64,000 nt of DNA from JAWVFK01 sp033856175 (GCA_033856175.1 JAWVFK010000014.1:62001-126000); one strand, 5' to 3'; counted from the first letter of the stretch, positions 34,183-43,920 are shown. Notes: a model not told the origin generated them from the letters alone. Made by a program: numbers and translations.

Positions 34183-35862
34183 ATGCGTGCCGCTGATGCG
34201 ATCATGGAGTCGCTCAAGGCCGAGGGCGTCGAGCACGTCTTCGGCATCCCCGGAGGGGCCAACCTCCCGACCTACGACGCCCTCTACGACGCCGACCTGA
34301 CCCACGTCCAGGTTCGCCACGAGCAGGCCGGCGGCCACGCGGCCGAGGGCTACGCCAAGGCCTCGGGCCGCGTCGGCGTCGCCTTCGCCACCTCGGGCCC
34401 GGGGGCGACCAACCTCGTCACGGCGATCGCCGACGCGATCATGGACTCGGTTCCCACGGTCTTCATCACCGGCCAGGTCCGGACCGAGCTGATCGGCACC
34501 GACGGCTTCCAGGAGGCCGACATCCCCGGCATCACGATGCCGATCGTCAAGCACTCCTTCCAGGTCACCGACCCGCGCCAGATCCCCGACTACATCCACG
34601 AGGCCTTTCACATCGCCTCGACCGGGCGCCCGGGCCCCGTGCTCGTCGACATCCCCCAGGACCTCTCGCGCGCCGACATCGAGTACGAGCCGCGCACCGA
34701 CCCGGTCGACCTCGCCGGCTACAAGCCCTCGACCGAGGGCAACATCAAGCAGATCCGGATCGCCGCCAAGGCCCTCGCCAACGCCCGCCGGCCGATCTTC
34801 TACAGCGGCGGCGGCGTCGTCAACGCCAACGCCTCCGAGGAGCTGCGTGAGCTGGCCGCCTCCGACCGCTTCCCGGTGACCTCGACGCTGATGGGCCTGG
34901 GCGCCTTTCCGGCGCCCGACGAGAAATGGCTCGGCATGCTCGGCATGCACGGCACCCGGGCGGCGAACTATGCGATGGACGAGGCCGACCTGATCGTCGC
35001 GATCGGCGCCCGCTTCGACGACCGCATCACGGGCAAGCTCTCCGAGTTCGCGCCGCGGGCCAAGTTCATCCACATCGACGTCGATCCCGCCGAGATATCG
35101 AAGAACGTGCCGGCGCACATCCCGATCGTCGGCGACGCCAAGCTGGTGCTGCCGAAGCTGACGCGCGAGTACCGGGCGCTGCAGACCGACCCCAGCCGCC
35201 TCGACGAGTGGTGGCAGCGGATCGACGCCTGGCAGAAGGAGCACCCCCTGGGCTATGACCCGGGCGACGGCGCCGAGATCAAGCCGCAGTACATGGTCGA
35301 GGCGATGTACAGGGCGACCGACGGCAACGCCATCGTCACCTCCGACGTCGGTCAGCACCAGATGTGGGCGGCGCAGTACTACCACTTCGCCAAGCCGCGG
35401 CGCTGGATCAACTCGGGCGGCCTCGGCACGATGGGTTTCGGCCTGCCGGCGGCGATCGGCGCCAAGGTCGCCTGCCCCGAGGAGACCGTCGTCTGCCTCG
35501 CCGGCGACGGCAGCCTGGTGATGAACTGCCAGGAGCTGGCGACCGCGGTGGCGCACGACATCCCGGTCAAGATCTTCTTGATGAACAACGGCTACATGGG
35601 CATGGTTCGCCAGTGGCAGGAGCTCTTCTGGGACGGCCGCTACAGCTCTGTCGAGCTCGGCGCCAGCCCCGACTGGGTCAAGCTCGCGGAGGCCTTCGGC
35701 GCCACCGGCACGCGGATCACCAAGCACGACGAGGTCGAGGACGCGATGCGGGCGACGCTCGAGGTCGACGGCCCGGCGCTGCTCGACGTCCACGTCACCC
35801 AGACCGAGAACTGCTACCCGATGATCCCCGCCGGCGCCGCGGCGCGGGACATGGTCGGCTGA
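34183..35862 (+). CDS. ilvB: Acetolactate synthase, large subunit
   Basis: Thiamine-diphosphate enzyme of 559 residues. It condenses pyruvate with pyruvate or 2-oxobutyrate, the first common step to valine, leucine and isoleucine. Features: the catalytic Glu in QVRHEQAGGHAAEGYAKA, SGPGATNLVTAIADA, DIPQDL, IGARFDDRITGK for FAD, and the TPP motif GDGSLVMNCQELATAV with NNGYMGMVRQWQELF. ATG 34183 gives a compact N-terminus without extension. ilvN starts 13 bp after its stop. No leader peptide is seen in the 48 bp before the gene. It would work with ilvC 8 kb away. Confidence 0.96.
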   Translation: MRAADAIMESLKAEGVEHVFGIPGGANLPTYDALYDADLTHVQVRHEQAGGHAAEGYAKASGRVGVAFATSGPGATNLVTAIADAIMDSVPTVFITGQVRTELIGTDGFQEADIPGITMPIVKHSFQVTDPRQIPDYIHEAFHIASTGRPGPVLVDIPQDLSRADIEYEPRTDPVDLAGYKPSTEGNIKQIRIAAKALANARRPIFYSGGGVVNANASEELRELAASDRFPVTSTLMGLGAFPAPDEKWLGMLGMHGTRAANYAMDEADLIVAIGARFDDRITGKLSEFAPRAKFIHIDVDPAEISKNVPAHIPIVGDAKLVLPKLTREYRALQTDPSRLDEWWQRIDAWQKEHPLGYDPGDGAEIKPQYMVEAMYRATDGNAIVTSDVGQHQMWAAQYYHFAKPRRWINSGGLGTMGFGLPAAIGAKVACPEETVVCLAGDGSLVMNCQELATAVAHDIPVKIFLMNNGYMGMVRQWQELFWDGRYSSVELGASPDWVKLAEAFGATGTRITKHDEVEDAMRATLEVDGPALLDVHVTQTENCYPMIPAGAAARDMVG

Positions 35863-35875
35863 GGGGCGGGACGGC

Positions 35876-36427
35876 GTGGGCGAGCCGGGCACACCCGAGC
35901 TGATCAAGCTGGAGGACCTCGACGTCGGCCGCGGCCTGACGGGCCGCCGCCACGTGCTCTCGATCATGGTCGAGAACAAGCCGGGCGTGCTGGCGAGGAT
36001 CGCCGGCCTCTTCGCCCGCCGCGGCTTCAACATCGACACCCTCGCGGTGGGCCCGACCGACGATGCCGACATCTCGCGGATCACGCTGACCGTCGACGGC
36101 GCCGTTCACCCGATCGACCAGGTCACCAAGCAGCTCCACAAGCTCGTCAACGTGATCAAGATCCGCGACATGGAGCCCGAGGAGACGGTGGCTCGCGAGC
36201 TCGCGATGTTCAAGGTCAGCGCCGCGGTCGAGAACCGCGCCGAGATCATGCAGTTCGCCGACATCTTCCGCGCCAGCATCATCGACGTTTCGCGCAAGGC
36301 GATGACGATCGAGCTGACCGGGACGCCGGAGAAGATCGAGGCCTTCGAGCGGATGGTCCGGCCGCACGGGCTGATCGAAATGGTCCGCACGGGCGAGGTC
36401 GCGATCGCCCGCAGCCGCGACAGCTGA
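35876..36427 (+). CDS. ilvN: Acetolactate synthase, small regulatory subunit
   Basis: Regulatory subunit of 183 residues that stimulates IlvB and gives valine feedback control. Two ACT-like halves are seen: RRHVLSIMVENKPGVLARIA, GLFARRGFNIDTLAVGPT and DADISRITLTVDG; then RELAMFKVSAAVENRAEIMQ and the C-terminal GTPEKIEAFERMVRPHGL, IEMVRTGEVAIAR. GTG 35876 is the start, 13 bp after ilvB. The next gene (menF) begins 50 bp further on the same strand. Confidence 0.95.
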   Translation: MGEPGTPELIKLEDLDVGRGLTGRRHVLSIMVENKPGVLARIAGLFARRGFNIDTLAVGPTDDADISRITLTVDGAVHPIDQVTKQLHKLVNVIKIRDMEPEETVARELAMFKVSAAVENRAEIMQFADIFRASIIDVSRKAMTIELTGTPEKIEAFERMVRPHGLIEMVRTGEVAIARSRDS

Positions 36428-36477
36428 CGGCGCTGCTCGACACCGCGAGCCTCCTCGACGGCCTCGTCAGCGGGCTC

Positions 36478-37821
36478 GTGGAGGCCGAGCGATCCGGCGG
36501 GCCCCGCCTGGTCAGCGCGACCTGCCGTCTGGACGAGGACACCGACCCCGCCGCGGCCGCGTTTCACTCGCGTCTGGCGAGCGACCGCTGGTTCTGCTGG
36601 GAGCAGCCCGACCGCGGCTTCGCCCTGGCGGGCTGGGGAACGGTCGCCGAGGTGGTCTCGCGCGGGCCCGATCGCTTCGCCGAGGTGGCGCACGACTGCG
36701 CTGAGCTGATCAACCGCGCCGTCCTGCGCGGCGCCGAGGGTCTGCCCGCCGGCGCCGGCGCCGTCTGGGTCGGGGGCTTTGCCTTTGCCGACGAGGGCGG
36801 CGGCTCGAGCCCCTGGTCGTCGTTCGCACCGGCGTCGATGACCCTTCCCGAGCTGGCGCTGACGCGCTCGGCGCAGGGCAGCTACGTGACCGTCTCGGCG
36901 CTGACGGGACGCGAGCCCGCCGACGCGGTCGCCAGGCGGATCGGCGCCAGCCTCTCCCGGATCAGCGACGCGGCGCTGCCGCTGCTGGACCCAGCCCCCG
37001 CCGGCACGCGGATCGAGAGCGTTCGCTCAGCGGGCGAGTTCGAGCGCGCCGTCTCGCTGGCGAAGGAACGGATCGCGGCCGGCCGGATCGAGAAGGTCGT
37101 CCTCGCTCGCGAGGTGCGCGTCGAAGCGGCGGCGGCCCATGACCCCGCCGCCCTGTTCGGCGCCCTGCGCGAGGTCTTTCCCGCCTGCTTCTGCTTTTGC
37201 TGCGGCACCCCGGAGGCCGCTTTCCTCGGCGCCAGCCCGGAGCTGCTGGTCCGGCGCAGCGGCGCCGGCGTCTCGACCGTTGCCCTCGCCGGCTCGACCC
37301 GCCGCAGCTCGGACCCCTCGGTCGACGACCACCTCGGCGAGCGCCTGCTGCGCAGCGCCAAGGACCGCAGCGAGCAGGCGATCGTCGCCCGCCGGATCGA
37401 GCGCGCCCTGCAGCCGCACTCGGTCTGGGTCGAGGCCGCCGCCGAGCCGGGCCTGGCCAAGATCGCCAACATCCAGCACCTGGCGACGCCGATCCGCGCT
37501 CAGCTGGCCGAGCCGCGGTCGGCGATCGAGATCGCCGGGCTGCTGCACCCGACCCCCGCCGTCGGCGGCGAGCCCTGGCCCGGCGCCGCCGAGGCGCTCG
37601 CGCTCGAGCAGCTCGACCGCGGCTGGTACGCGGGGCCGGTCGGCTGGATGGACTCCGCCGAGGACGGCGAGTTCTGCGTCGGGCTGCGAAGCGCGCTGCT
37701 GCGCGATCGAACCGCCCACCTGTACGCCGGCGTCGGCGTCGTCGCCGACTCCGACCCCGCCGCCGAGCTGGCTGAGACCGAGATCAAGCTCGAGGCGCTG
37801 CTGCCGCTGCTGACCGCCTGA
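36478..37821 (+). CDS. menF: Isochorismate synthase (menaquinone)
   Basis: Chorismate-binding enzyme of 447 residues that converts chorismate to isochorismate, the first committed step to menaquinone. The C-terminal catalytic domain has KVVLAREVRVEAAAAHDPAA, SPELLVRRSGAG, VALAGSTRRSSDPSVDD, LHPTPAVGGEPWPGA and GWYAGPVGWMDSAEDGEF near the C-terminus. Assignment to MenF rather than EntC or DhbC rests on the adjacent menDCABE genes. GTG 36478 is used; the open frame upstream encodes a plausible short helix without a standard start. It converges on menD with an 8-bp gap, so transcripts collide there. Confidence 0.92.
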   Translation: MEAERSGGPRLVSATCRLDEDTDPAAAAFHSRLASDRWFCWEQPDRGFALAGWGTVAEVVSRGPDRFAEVAHDCAELINRAVLRGAEGLPAGAGAVWVGGFAFADEGGGSSPWSSFAPASMTLPELALTRSAQGSYVTVSALTGREPADAVARRIGASLSRISDAALPLLDPAPAGTRIESVRSAGEFERAVSLAKERIAAGRIEKVVLAREVRVEAAAAHDPAALFGALREVFPACFCFCCGTPEAAFLGASPELLVRRSGAGVSTVALAGSTRRSSDPSVDDHLGERLLRSAKDRSEQAIVARRIERALQPHSVWVEAAAEPGLAKIANIQHLATPIRAQLAEPRSAIEIAGLLHPTPAVGGEPWPGAAEALALEQLDRGWYAGPVGWMDSAEDGEFCVGLRSALLRDRTAHLYAGVGVVADSDPAAELAETEIKLEALLPLLTA

Positions 37822-37829
37822 GCCGGCGC

Positions 37830-39578
37830 TCAGAGGGCGGCGCCGAGGGCAGCCTCGGCCGCCGTCGCGATCCGGCGGTGGAGCTCGACGTTTTCGCGAC
37901 GATCGACGCCGAGCTCGACGATGACCCGGTCGGCGGCGAGCGCCTGGGGCAGTTCTTCGAGCGAGGCAACCTTGGCGTGGGCAAGCTCGTAGAGAGCGGC
38001 GATCCTCGCGATCGAGAGGCCGGAGGGGGTTCCGAGCAATGCCTCGAACTCATCGTCGGCCAGCGCCTCGGCCTGCGGCAGGAAATGGAAGATGCCACCG
38101 CCGCCGTTGTCGATGACGACGATGCGCAGGGGCGATGTCAGCGACCGCGCCGAGGCAAGGCCCGCCATGTCGTAGACGAGGCCGAGGTCGCCCGTGACGC
38201 AGTAGGTCGGCCGCTCGCTCGCCCGCGCCGCCCCCGCCGCCGAGGAGATCAGGCCGTCGATGCCGTTGGTGCCGCGGTTGGCGAGGAAGCGCGCCTCGAC
38301 GGGCAGCGCTGCCAGGAAGGTCTCCTGGTCGCGGATCGGCATGCTCGAGCCGGTGTAGACGACGTCCCCGTCGGCGTAGACGCCACCGAGGGCCCGATGC
38401 AACCCGGGCTCGCTCGGCTCGACGAGGGATGCGAGCTCCTCGTCGACCGCGGCCTCGACGGCGCCGCCGGCAGCTCGCCAGGCCTCGATCCAGTCGCTCC
38501 CCCCGGCGGTGGCGCATTCGGCGAGCCCGCCGGCGGCGGCGATGGCATCGGCCCTGAGGATCGTCGCGGCGAGGCGGCTGGGGTCGTTCCAGCCGCCGGC
38601 GGGATCGACCAGCACCTGATCGGCCTCTGGCAGCGCCGCCAGCCACTGCCGCAGCGGCTTGCTCGTCGGCATCTCGCCAAAGCGCAGCACCAGCTGCGGC
38701 GCCAGCGCCTCGGGGCGGCTGCGGGCGATCAGGTCATAGGGGGCGATCACCGAGTCGAGCTTGTGATGGCCGCAGCGAACCTGTGAGGTCGGCTCGGCGA
38801 GGATCGGATAGCCGGTCGCTGCCGCCAGCCGTGCCACGGCGCCAGCCAGCCCCGGATCCGTTTGGCGGCCGCAGACGATGACCCCGCGGGGGCTCGCCCC
38901 CAGACGCTCGGTCAGCTCGTCGAGCTGGGCCGCTGCCGGCGCCGGCCCGGCCCTGACCACCGACGTCAGCGGCCGCTCGCCGCGACCGCGCAGCGCCAGC
39001 TCCGACGAGGCCGTGACCTGCCCCTCGACGGGCACGGGCGCCAGCGGCTCGCGAAAGGCGAGGTTGAGGTGGACCGGGCCCGGGCGCGGCTCGCCGAGCG
39101 CCAGAGCGAATCCCCTGCAGGCGACGGCGCGAAAGTGGGTCAGGCCGGTGTCGTCGGCCTCGTGCGTGCCGACGTCGCAGAACCAGCGCACCGAGGAGCC
39201 GAAGAGCTCGAGCTGGTCGATCGTCTGCCCGGCGCCGATGTCGCGCAGCTCGGGCGGGCGGTCCGCCGTCAGCGCGATCAACGAGACCCCGCCCTCGTCG
39301 GCCTCGACGATCGCTGGATGGAGGTTGGCGGCGGCCGAGCCCGAGGTGCAGGCGACCACAGCGGGTATCCCGGTTGCCTGGGCGGCGCCGAGGGCGAAGA
39401 AGCCGGCGGAGCGCTCGTCGAGCACCACGGTGACCTCGATCGCCGGCGCCCGCCAGAGCGCCAGCGCGATCGGCGTCGAGCGCGAGCCGGGGGAGACCGC
39501 CGCCTGGCGGACCCCGCAGCGGGCCAGCTCCTCGACCATCGCCGAGGCCAGCGCCGTGTTGCGGTTGGTCGCGTCCAC
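37830..39578 (-). CDS. menD: SEPHCHC synthase (MenD)
   Basis: Thiamine-diphosphate enzyme, 582 residues. It adds a succinyl-semialdehyde unit from 2-oxoglutarate to isochorismate. Typical MenD features: NTALASAMVEELARCGVRQA, VSPGSRSTPIALAL, VDERS-like VVLDERSAGFFALGAAQ, TSGSAAANLHPAIVEADEGG, ALTADRPPELRDIGAGQTID and the C-terminal NRGTNGIDGLISSAAGAA with GDLGLVYDMAGL. GTG 39578 is chosen as it precedes NRNTALASAMVEEL; upstream frame is low-complexity. menC, menA and menB precede it on the same strand (menB-menA-menC-menD order of transcription), with gaps of 4, 0 and 10 bp. Confidence 0.95.
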   Translation of the reverse strand: MDATNRNTALASAMVEELARCGVRQAAVSPGSRSTPIALALWRAPAIEVTVVLDERSAGFFALGAAQATGIPAVVACTSGSAAANLHPAIVEADEGGVSLIALTADRPPELRDIGAGQTIDQLELFGSSVRWFCDVGTHEADDTGLTHFRAVACRGFALALGEPRPGPVHLNLAFREPLAPVPVEGQVTASSELALRGRGERPLTSVVRAGPAPAAAQLDELTERLGASPRGVIVCGRQTDPGLAGAVARLAAATGYPILAEPTSQVRCGHHKLDSVIAPYDLIARSRPEALAPQLVLRFGEMPTSKPLRQWLAALPEADQVLVDPAGGWNDPSRLAATILRADAIAAAGGLAECATAGGSDWIEAWRAAGGAVEAAVDEELASLVEPSEPGLHRALGGVYADGDVVYTGSSMPIRDQETFLAALPVEARFLANRGTNGIDGLISSAAGAARASERPTYCVTGDLGLVYDMAGLASARSLTSPLRIVVIDNGGGGIFHFLPQAEALADDEFEALLGTPSGLSIARIAALYELAHAKVASLEELPQALAADRVIVELGVDRRENVELHRRIATAAEAALGAAL

Positions 39579-39588
39579 GGCGGAGACG

Positions 39589-40677
39589 TTAGAGCCGCTG
39601 CCGCGCAAGCGCGACTTCGTCGATCTCGACCCCCAGGCCGGGGCCCTGTGGCAGGTGGAGCCGATCGCCGCGTAGCTCGCACTCGACCGAGGCGATGGTC
39701 TCCGAGAAGAGGCGCTGCGTCGCCAGGCCGTGGGCCACGCCGGCGTCGAGGCGGCGCTGGCGCAACTGCTGGGCGGCGTGTGCCGCTGCGGCGATGCCGA
39801 CGGGGCCGTCGAGCGCGCTGGAGAGATAGACCGGCAGCTGCTCGGCGATGCCGACGGCGTCGAGGTGGCCGCCGACCTTCGAGAGCTTGACCGTCGCCAG
39901 GTCGCAGGCCTCGAGCTCGACCGCTCGCTCGGCGTCAGCGGCGCTGCAGACACTCTCATCGGCGGCGATCGGGATCGCGGTCATATGGCGCAGCCTGGTC
40001 ATCTCGGCGAGGCCGGCGACCGGTTGCTCGACCAGCTCGATGCGATGGGGCTCGCAGGCAGCCAGCGCCCTGCCCGCCTCCTCCAGGTCCCAGGCGGCGT
40101 TGGCGTCGAGCCTGATCCGCGCCTCGTCGCCGAGCTGCGCCCGGACCGCGGCGACCGTCGCCTCCTCCTCGCCGAGACCGACCTTGAGCTTCATCGTCCG
40201 GAAGCCGTCGGCGGCCCACAGCGCCGCCTGGCGGGCGGTCTCGCTCGGTGAGCCGGCGCCGAGCGTCGCGTTGCAGGTCACCGGCTCGGCGCTGAGCGCT
40301 CCCAGCGCGCGCCACGCCGGCAGATCGCGTTCGCGGGACTCGAGGTCGAGCCGCGCGGTGACCGCGGCGCAGGCCGCCGGAGCCGAGAGCGCCGCCATCG
40401 CCGCATGGAGCCGCGTCCTGCCGTCGCCGGCGGGTGGAGACCAAACGCCGGCCTCGACCAGCGCCTCGCCCAGCTCGCTCAGCTGGCTGGCGACCTCGTC
40501 GATCCCGGTCCCGCCGCGCAGCGACAGCGGCACGGCCTCGCCGAGGCCCGCGACCCCCTCTGAGGAGCGCAGCCGGAAGAGCACCATCTCGCGCCGCGAG
40601 AGCGAGCCGCGGGCGGTGACGTAGGGCTCACGGAAGGGGAGGGCGTAGGGGACGGTCTCGGCGCTGACGAGCGTCAT
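39589..40677 (-). CDS. menC: o-Succinylbenzoate synthase (MenC)
   Basis: Enolase-superfamily dehydratase of 362 residues that makes o-succinylbenzoate from SHCHC. The barrel ligands are in order: MKLKVGLGEEE (catalytic Lys pair), RIRLDANAAWDLEEA, ELVEQPV, IAADESVCSA and TVKLSKVGGHLDAVG. The N-terminal capping domain begins PYALPFREPYVTARGSLSRR. ATG 40677 abuts the menA stop with no gap. A dipeptide-epimerase role is possible for this superfamily, but the neighbouring men genes settle the matter. Confidence 0.93.
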   Translation of the reverse strand: MTLVSAETVPYALPFREPYVTARGSLSRREMVLFRLRSSEGVAGLGEAVPLSLRGGTGIDEVASQLSELGEALVEAGVWSPPAGDGRTRLHAAMAALSAPAACAAVTARLDLESRERDLPAWRALGALSAEPVTCNATLGAGSPSETARQAALWAADGFRTMKLKVGLGEEEATVAAVRAQLGDEARIRLDANAAWDLEEAGRALAACEPHRIELVEQPVAGLAEMTRLRHMTAIPIAADESVCSAADAERAVELEACDLATVKLSKVGGHLDAVGIAEQLPVYLSSALDGPVGIAAAAHAAQQLRQRRLDAGVAHGLATQRLFSETIASVECELRGDRLHLPQGPGLGVEIDEVALARQRL

Positions 40678-41565
40678 CTAGGCGGCGATCAGCAGGCCGG
40701 CGGAAACGCCGAGGCTGAACGCCCCCAGCAGCGCGCCGGTTGCGGCGAGGGCGCCGTTCAGCGATGGTCCATCGCTGCGGCCGAGCACGGCTGCCAGCGG
40801 CCGCCGGGCGAGCGGCAGCGAGGCCAGCCCGAGGGCGGCCCACCAGGGGCCGTCGTTGACCGCCAGCGTCACCAGCAGGGCGACGTAGGCACCGAGGACG
40901 AGCGCGACGTAAAGGCGGCGAGTGCGCTCGCGGCCAAGCCGGACCGCCAGCGTCCGCTTGCCCGCCCGGCGGTCGGTCTCGAGGTCGCGGACGTTGTTGA
41001 CGACGAGGATCGCCGCGGCGAGCATCCCCACGGCGACCGCGAGACCCGCGGGGAGGAGGTGGAGCTCCTCGACCTGGACGTAGTAGGAGCCGTCGACGGC
41101 GACGAGGCCGAAGAAGAGGAAGACGAACAGCTCGCCGAGCCCGGCATAGCCATAGGGCCGCGGCCCGCCGGTGTAGAGGACGCCGGCCAGGATCGAGAGC
41201 GCCCCGACGACGAGGATCAGCGGCCCGGCGACGACGGCCAGGTAGGCCCCCGCCGCAACGGCGATCGCGAATGCCAGCCAGGTGGCGACGAGCACGCGGC
41301 GCGGCGTCGCCAGCCCCGCCGCGGTCACCCGGACCGGTCCCAGGCGGTCCTCGGTGTCGGCGCCTCGGCGGGCGTCGGAGTAGTCGTTGGCGAGGTTGGT
41401 GCCGATCTGGATGAAGACCGAGCCGACCAGGGCGGCGGCGAAAGCGCCCAGGCGCAGGTGGCCGGCCCGCTCGATCGCCGCCGTAGTGCCCACCAGCACG
41501 GGGGCGATCGCCGCCGGCAGCGTCCGCGGCCGCGCCGCCATCGCCCAGATTCGCAGGCCGCTCAA
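40678..41565 (-). CDS. menA: 1,4-Dihydroxy-2-naphthoate polyprenyltransferase
   Basis: UbiA-family membrane prenyltransferase, 295 residues and about eight to nine membrane segments. It attaches the isoprenoid side chain to dihydroxynaphthoate. Asp-rich motifs are NLANDYSDARRGADTEDRLG and VNNVRDLETDRRAGKRTLA; ARPRTLPAAIAPVLVGT is the usual N-terminus. TTG 41565 follows menB by 4 bp; ATG 41541 is an equally good start, eight codons later. It abuts menC without a gap. Confidence 0.94.
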   Translation of the reverse strand: MSGLRIWAMAARPRTLPAAIAPVLVGTTAAIERAGHLRLGAFAAALVGSVFIQIGTNLANDYSDARRGADTEDRLGPVRVTAAGLATPRRVLVATWLAFAIAVAAGAYLAVVAGPLILVVGALSILAGVLYTGGPRPYGYAGLGELFVFLFFGLVAVDGSYYVQVEELHLLPAGLAVAVGMLAAAILVVNNVRDLETDRRAGKRTLAVRLGRERTRRLYVALVLGAYVALLVTLAVNDGPWWAALGLASLPLARRPLAAVLGRSDGPSLNGALAATGALLGAFSLGVSAGLLIAA

Positions 41566-41569
41566 ATGT

Positions 41570-42448
41570 CTACGGCCGCTTGGGGAACTTGGAGAAGTCG
41601 GGTCGCTCGCCCTTGACGTAGGCGTCGCGCCCCGCCTGCCCCTCCTCGGTCATGTAGAAGAGCAGCGTCGCGTCGTGGGAGAGCTGCTGGATTCCGGTCA
41701 GCCCGTCCTCGGCGGCGTTGAAGCTCGCCTTCAGCAGCCGCAGCGCCAGCGGCGAGAGGTTGACCATCTCGCGGCACCAGGCGACCGTCTCGCGCTCGAG
41801 ATCGGCCAGCGGCACGACGGTGTTGACGAGCCCCATGTCGAGCGCCTCCTCGGCCGTGTACAGGCGCGAGAGGAACCAGATCTCCTTCGCCTTCTTGATG
41901 CCGACCGTGTTGGCGAGCAGGCCGGCGCCAAAGCCGCCGTCGAAGCTGCCGACGCGAGGCCCGGTCTGGCCGAAGCGGGCGTTGTCGGCGGCGACGGTGA
42001 GGTCGCAGACTAGGTGGAGGATCTGACCGCCGCCGACGGCGTAGCCGGCGACCATCGCCACGACCGGCTTCGGCAGGCGGCGGATCTGGACGTGGAGGTC
42101 GCCGACGTCGAGCCGGCCGACGCCCTGGCGGGCCACCTCGTCGTCGCCGATGTAGCCGTCGTCGCCGCGGATGCGCTGATCGCCGCCAGAGCAGAAGGCC
42201 TCGTCGCCGGCACCCGTGAAGACGATCGCGCCGACACCGGTGTCGTCACGGGCGCGGCCGAAGGCGTCCCTGAGCTCGGCGAGCGTCTGCGGCCGGAAGG
42301 CGTTGCGGACCTCGGGCCTGTCGATCGTGATCTTGGCGATCCCGTCAGCGAGCTCGTAGGCGATGTCGGAGTACTCGCCCGCCGGCGTCCACTCGATCGG
42401 CGCGTAGAGCTCCTCGGAGGGGAGCGAGTCTTTGTGGGGAATCGGCAC
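41570..42448 (-). CDS. menB: 1,4-Dihydroxy-2-naphthoyl-CoA synthase
   Basis: Crotonase-fold enzyme of 292 residues that closes the second ring of the naphthoquinone. The MenB signature is clear: DRPEVRNAFRPQTLAELRDA, FCSGGDQRIRGDDGY, VVAMVAGYAVGGGQILHLVC, FGQTGPRVGSFDGGFG with the Asp of the active site, and the C-terminal YVKGERPDFSKFPKRP. GTG 42448 is the start. It is the first gene of the menB-menA-menC-menD minus-strand operon and is divergent from menE with 135 bp between; no distinct operator is seen there. Confidence 0.95.
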   Translation of the reverse strand: MPIPHKDSLPSEELYAPIEWTPAGEYSDIAYELADGIAKITIDRPEVRNAFRPQTLAELRDAFGRARDDTGVGAIVFTGAGDEAFCSGGDQRIRGDDGYIGDDEVARQGVGRLDVGDLHVQIRRLPKPVVAMVAGYAVGGGQILHLVCDLTVAADNARFGQTGPRVGSFDGGFGAGLLANTVGIKKAKEIWFLSRLYTAEEALDMGLVNTVVPLADLERETVAWCREMVNLSPLALRLLKASFNAAEDGLTGIQQLSHDATLLFYMTEEGQAGRDAYVKGERPDFSKFPKRP

Positions 42449-42583
42449 GGGCGGTCTGGGGGCGCATGCCGCGACGCGTCACGGCTCGTAAGAATGCTTG
42501 GCGATGCGCCGCAACGATAACCAGACGCGGATGCGGACGCCTGACCCGGCACGGCGACCGGGCTCGGCGCAGATGGTGGCGCC

Positions 42584-43909
42584 TTGATCCTCGACGACTG
42601 GCTCGCCCAGCGGGGGCAGACCTCGCCCGATCGCATCGCCCTGACCTTCGGTGGGCTCGAGCTCACCTACGCCGAGCTGGAAGCGGCGGCGAGCTCGGCG
42701 GCTCGGCGGCTCGCCGCCCAGGGCGCACGCCGCGACGCCGACATCGTCCTCTCGATGCCGGCCGGGCCCGACTACGTGATCCTGCTGCACGCGTTGATCA
42801 AGCTCGGCGCGATCGCCTGCCCGATCGATCCGCGGCTCCCGGACGCCGAGCGCGAGGACCGGCTCGATGTCCTCCAGCCGTCACTCACCCTCAACTCGAC
42901 CGAGGCACTGAGCGGCACCGAGGCCGATCTGCCGCTGCTCGGCGAGCACGACATGGACGCCGTCCAGTGCCGGGTCATGACCAGCGGCACGACGCGCACC
43001 CCGCATCCGGTCGCCCTCACCTATGGAAATCACCTCTGGAGCGCGGTCGGTTCGGCCTTCAACCTCGGCGTCGACCCGCACGACCGCTGGCTCTGTTGCC
43101 TGCCCCTCTTCCACGTCTCGGGCCTCTCGATCGTCCTGCGGTCGGTCATCTACGGCACCGCGATAGTGATCCAGGACGGCTTCGAGGTCGACGCCGTCGC
43201 CGCGTCGCTGGAGTCCGAGGGCGTCACCGTGGTCTCGCTGGTCGCGACGATGCTCGACCGGCTGCTCGAGGCAGACGCGCCGCTCGAGCTGCCGCGGGCG
43301 ATCCTCGTCGGCGGCGGGCCGGTGCCGAAGGCGAGTCTCGAGGAGGCGATCGGCCGCGGCGCGACCGTCGTCCAGACCTACGGCCTCACCGAGGCCTCGT
43401 CGCAGGTGACGACGCTGTCGCCCGGCGACGCCCGGCGCAAGCTCGGCTCGGCCGGCCGGCCGCTGTTCACGACCCACCTGCGGATCGTCGACGGCGAGAT
43501 CCTCGTCCAGGGCCCGGTCGTCGCACCAGGCCGCGCCGACGAGGAGGACTGGCTTCACACGGGTGACCTCGGCTGGATCGACGACGAGGGCTTCCTCTAC
43601 GTCGAGGGGCGCGTCGACGACCTGATCATCAGCGGCGGCGAGAACGTCGTCCCCGACGAGATCGAGGAGGTCCTGCTGCGACACCCGCTCGTCAGCGACG
43701 CCGCGGTGGTCGGCCGGCCCGACCCGGACTGGCAGCAGGCGGTCACGGCGGTGGTCGTCCTCGACGGCGGGGCCGAGGTCAGCGCCGACGAGCTGCGGAG
43801 CCACTGCGCCGAGCTGCTCGCCGCCTACAAGGTGCCGAAGGAGATCGAGTTCGCCGCCGAGCTGCCGCGAACGGCCTCCGGCAAGTTGATGCGCTCGGCG
43901 CTTCGTTAG
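42584..43909 (+). CDS. menE: o-Succinylbenzoate-CoA ligase (MenE)
   Basis: Adenylate-forming ligase, 441 residues; activates o-succinylbenzoate with ATP and CoA. Core motifs are YGLTEASSQVTTL, LHTGDLGWIDDEGFLYVEGR, VDDLIISGGENVVPDEIEEV and the C-terminal catalytic Lys in PRTASGKLMRSALR. The P-loop reads TSGTTRTPHPVALTYGN rather than the common TSGTTGKPK form, an unusual variant with no Lys. TTG 42584 is the start. ilvC begins 11 bp after the stop on the same strand, so the two are likely co-transcribed. Family secure; MenE by context. Confidence 0.9.
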   Translation: MILDDWLAQRGQTSPDRIALTFGGLELTYAELEAAASSAARRLAAQGARRDADIVLSMPAGPDYVILLHALIKLGAIACPIDPRLPDAEREDRLDVLQPSLTLNSTEALSGTEADLPLLGEHDMDAVQCRVMTSGTTRTPHPVALTYGNHLWSAVGSAFNLGVDPHDRWLCCLPLFHVSGLSIVLRSVIYGTAIVIQDGFEVDAVAASLESEGVTVVSLVATMLDRLLEADAPLELPRAILVGGGPVPKASLEEAIGRGATVVQTYGLTEASSQVTTLSPGDARRKLGSAGRPLFTTHLRIVDGEILVQGPVVAPGRADEEDWLHTGDLGWIDDEGFLYVEGRVDDLIISGGENVVPDEIEEVLLRHPLVSDAAVVGRPDPDWQQAVTAVVVLDGGAEVSADELRSHCAELLAAYKVPKEIEFAAELPRTASGKLMRSALR

Positions 43910-43920
43910 GCTGCGCCGCC

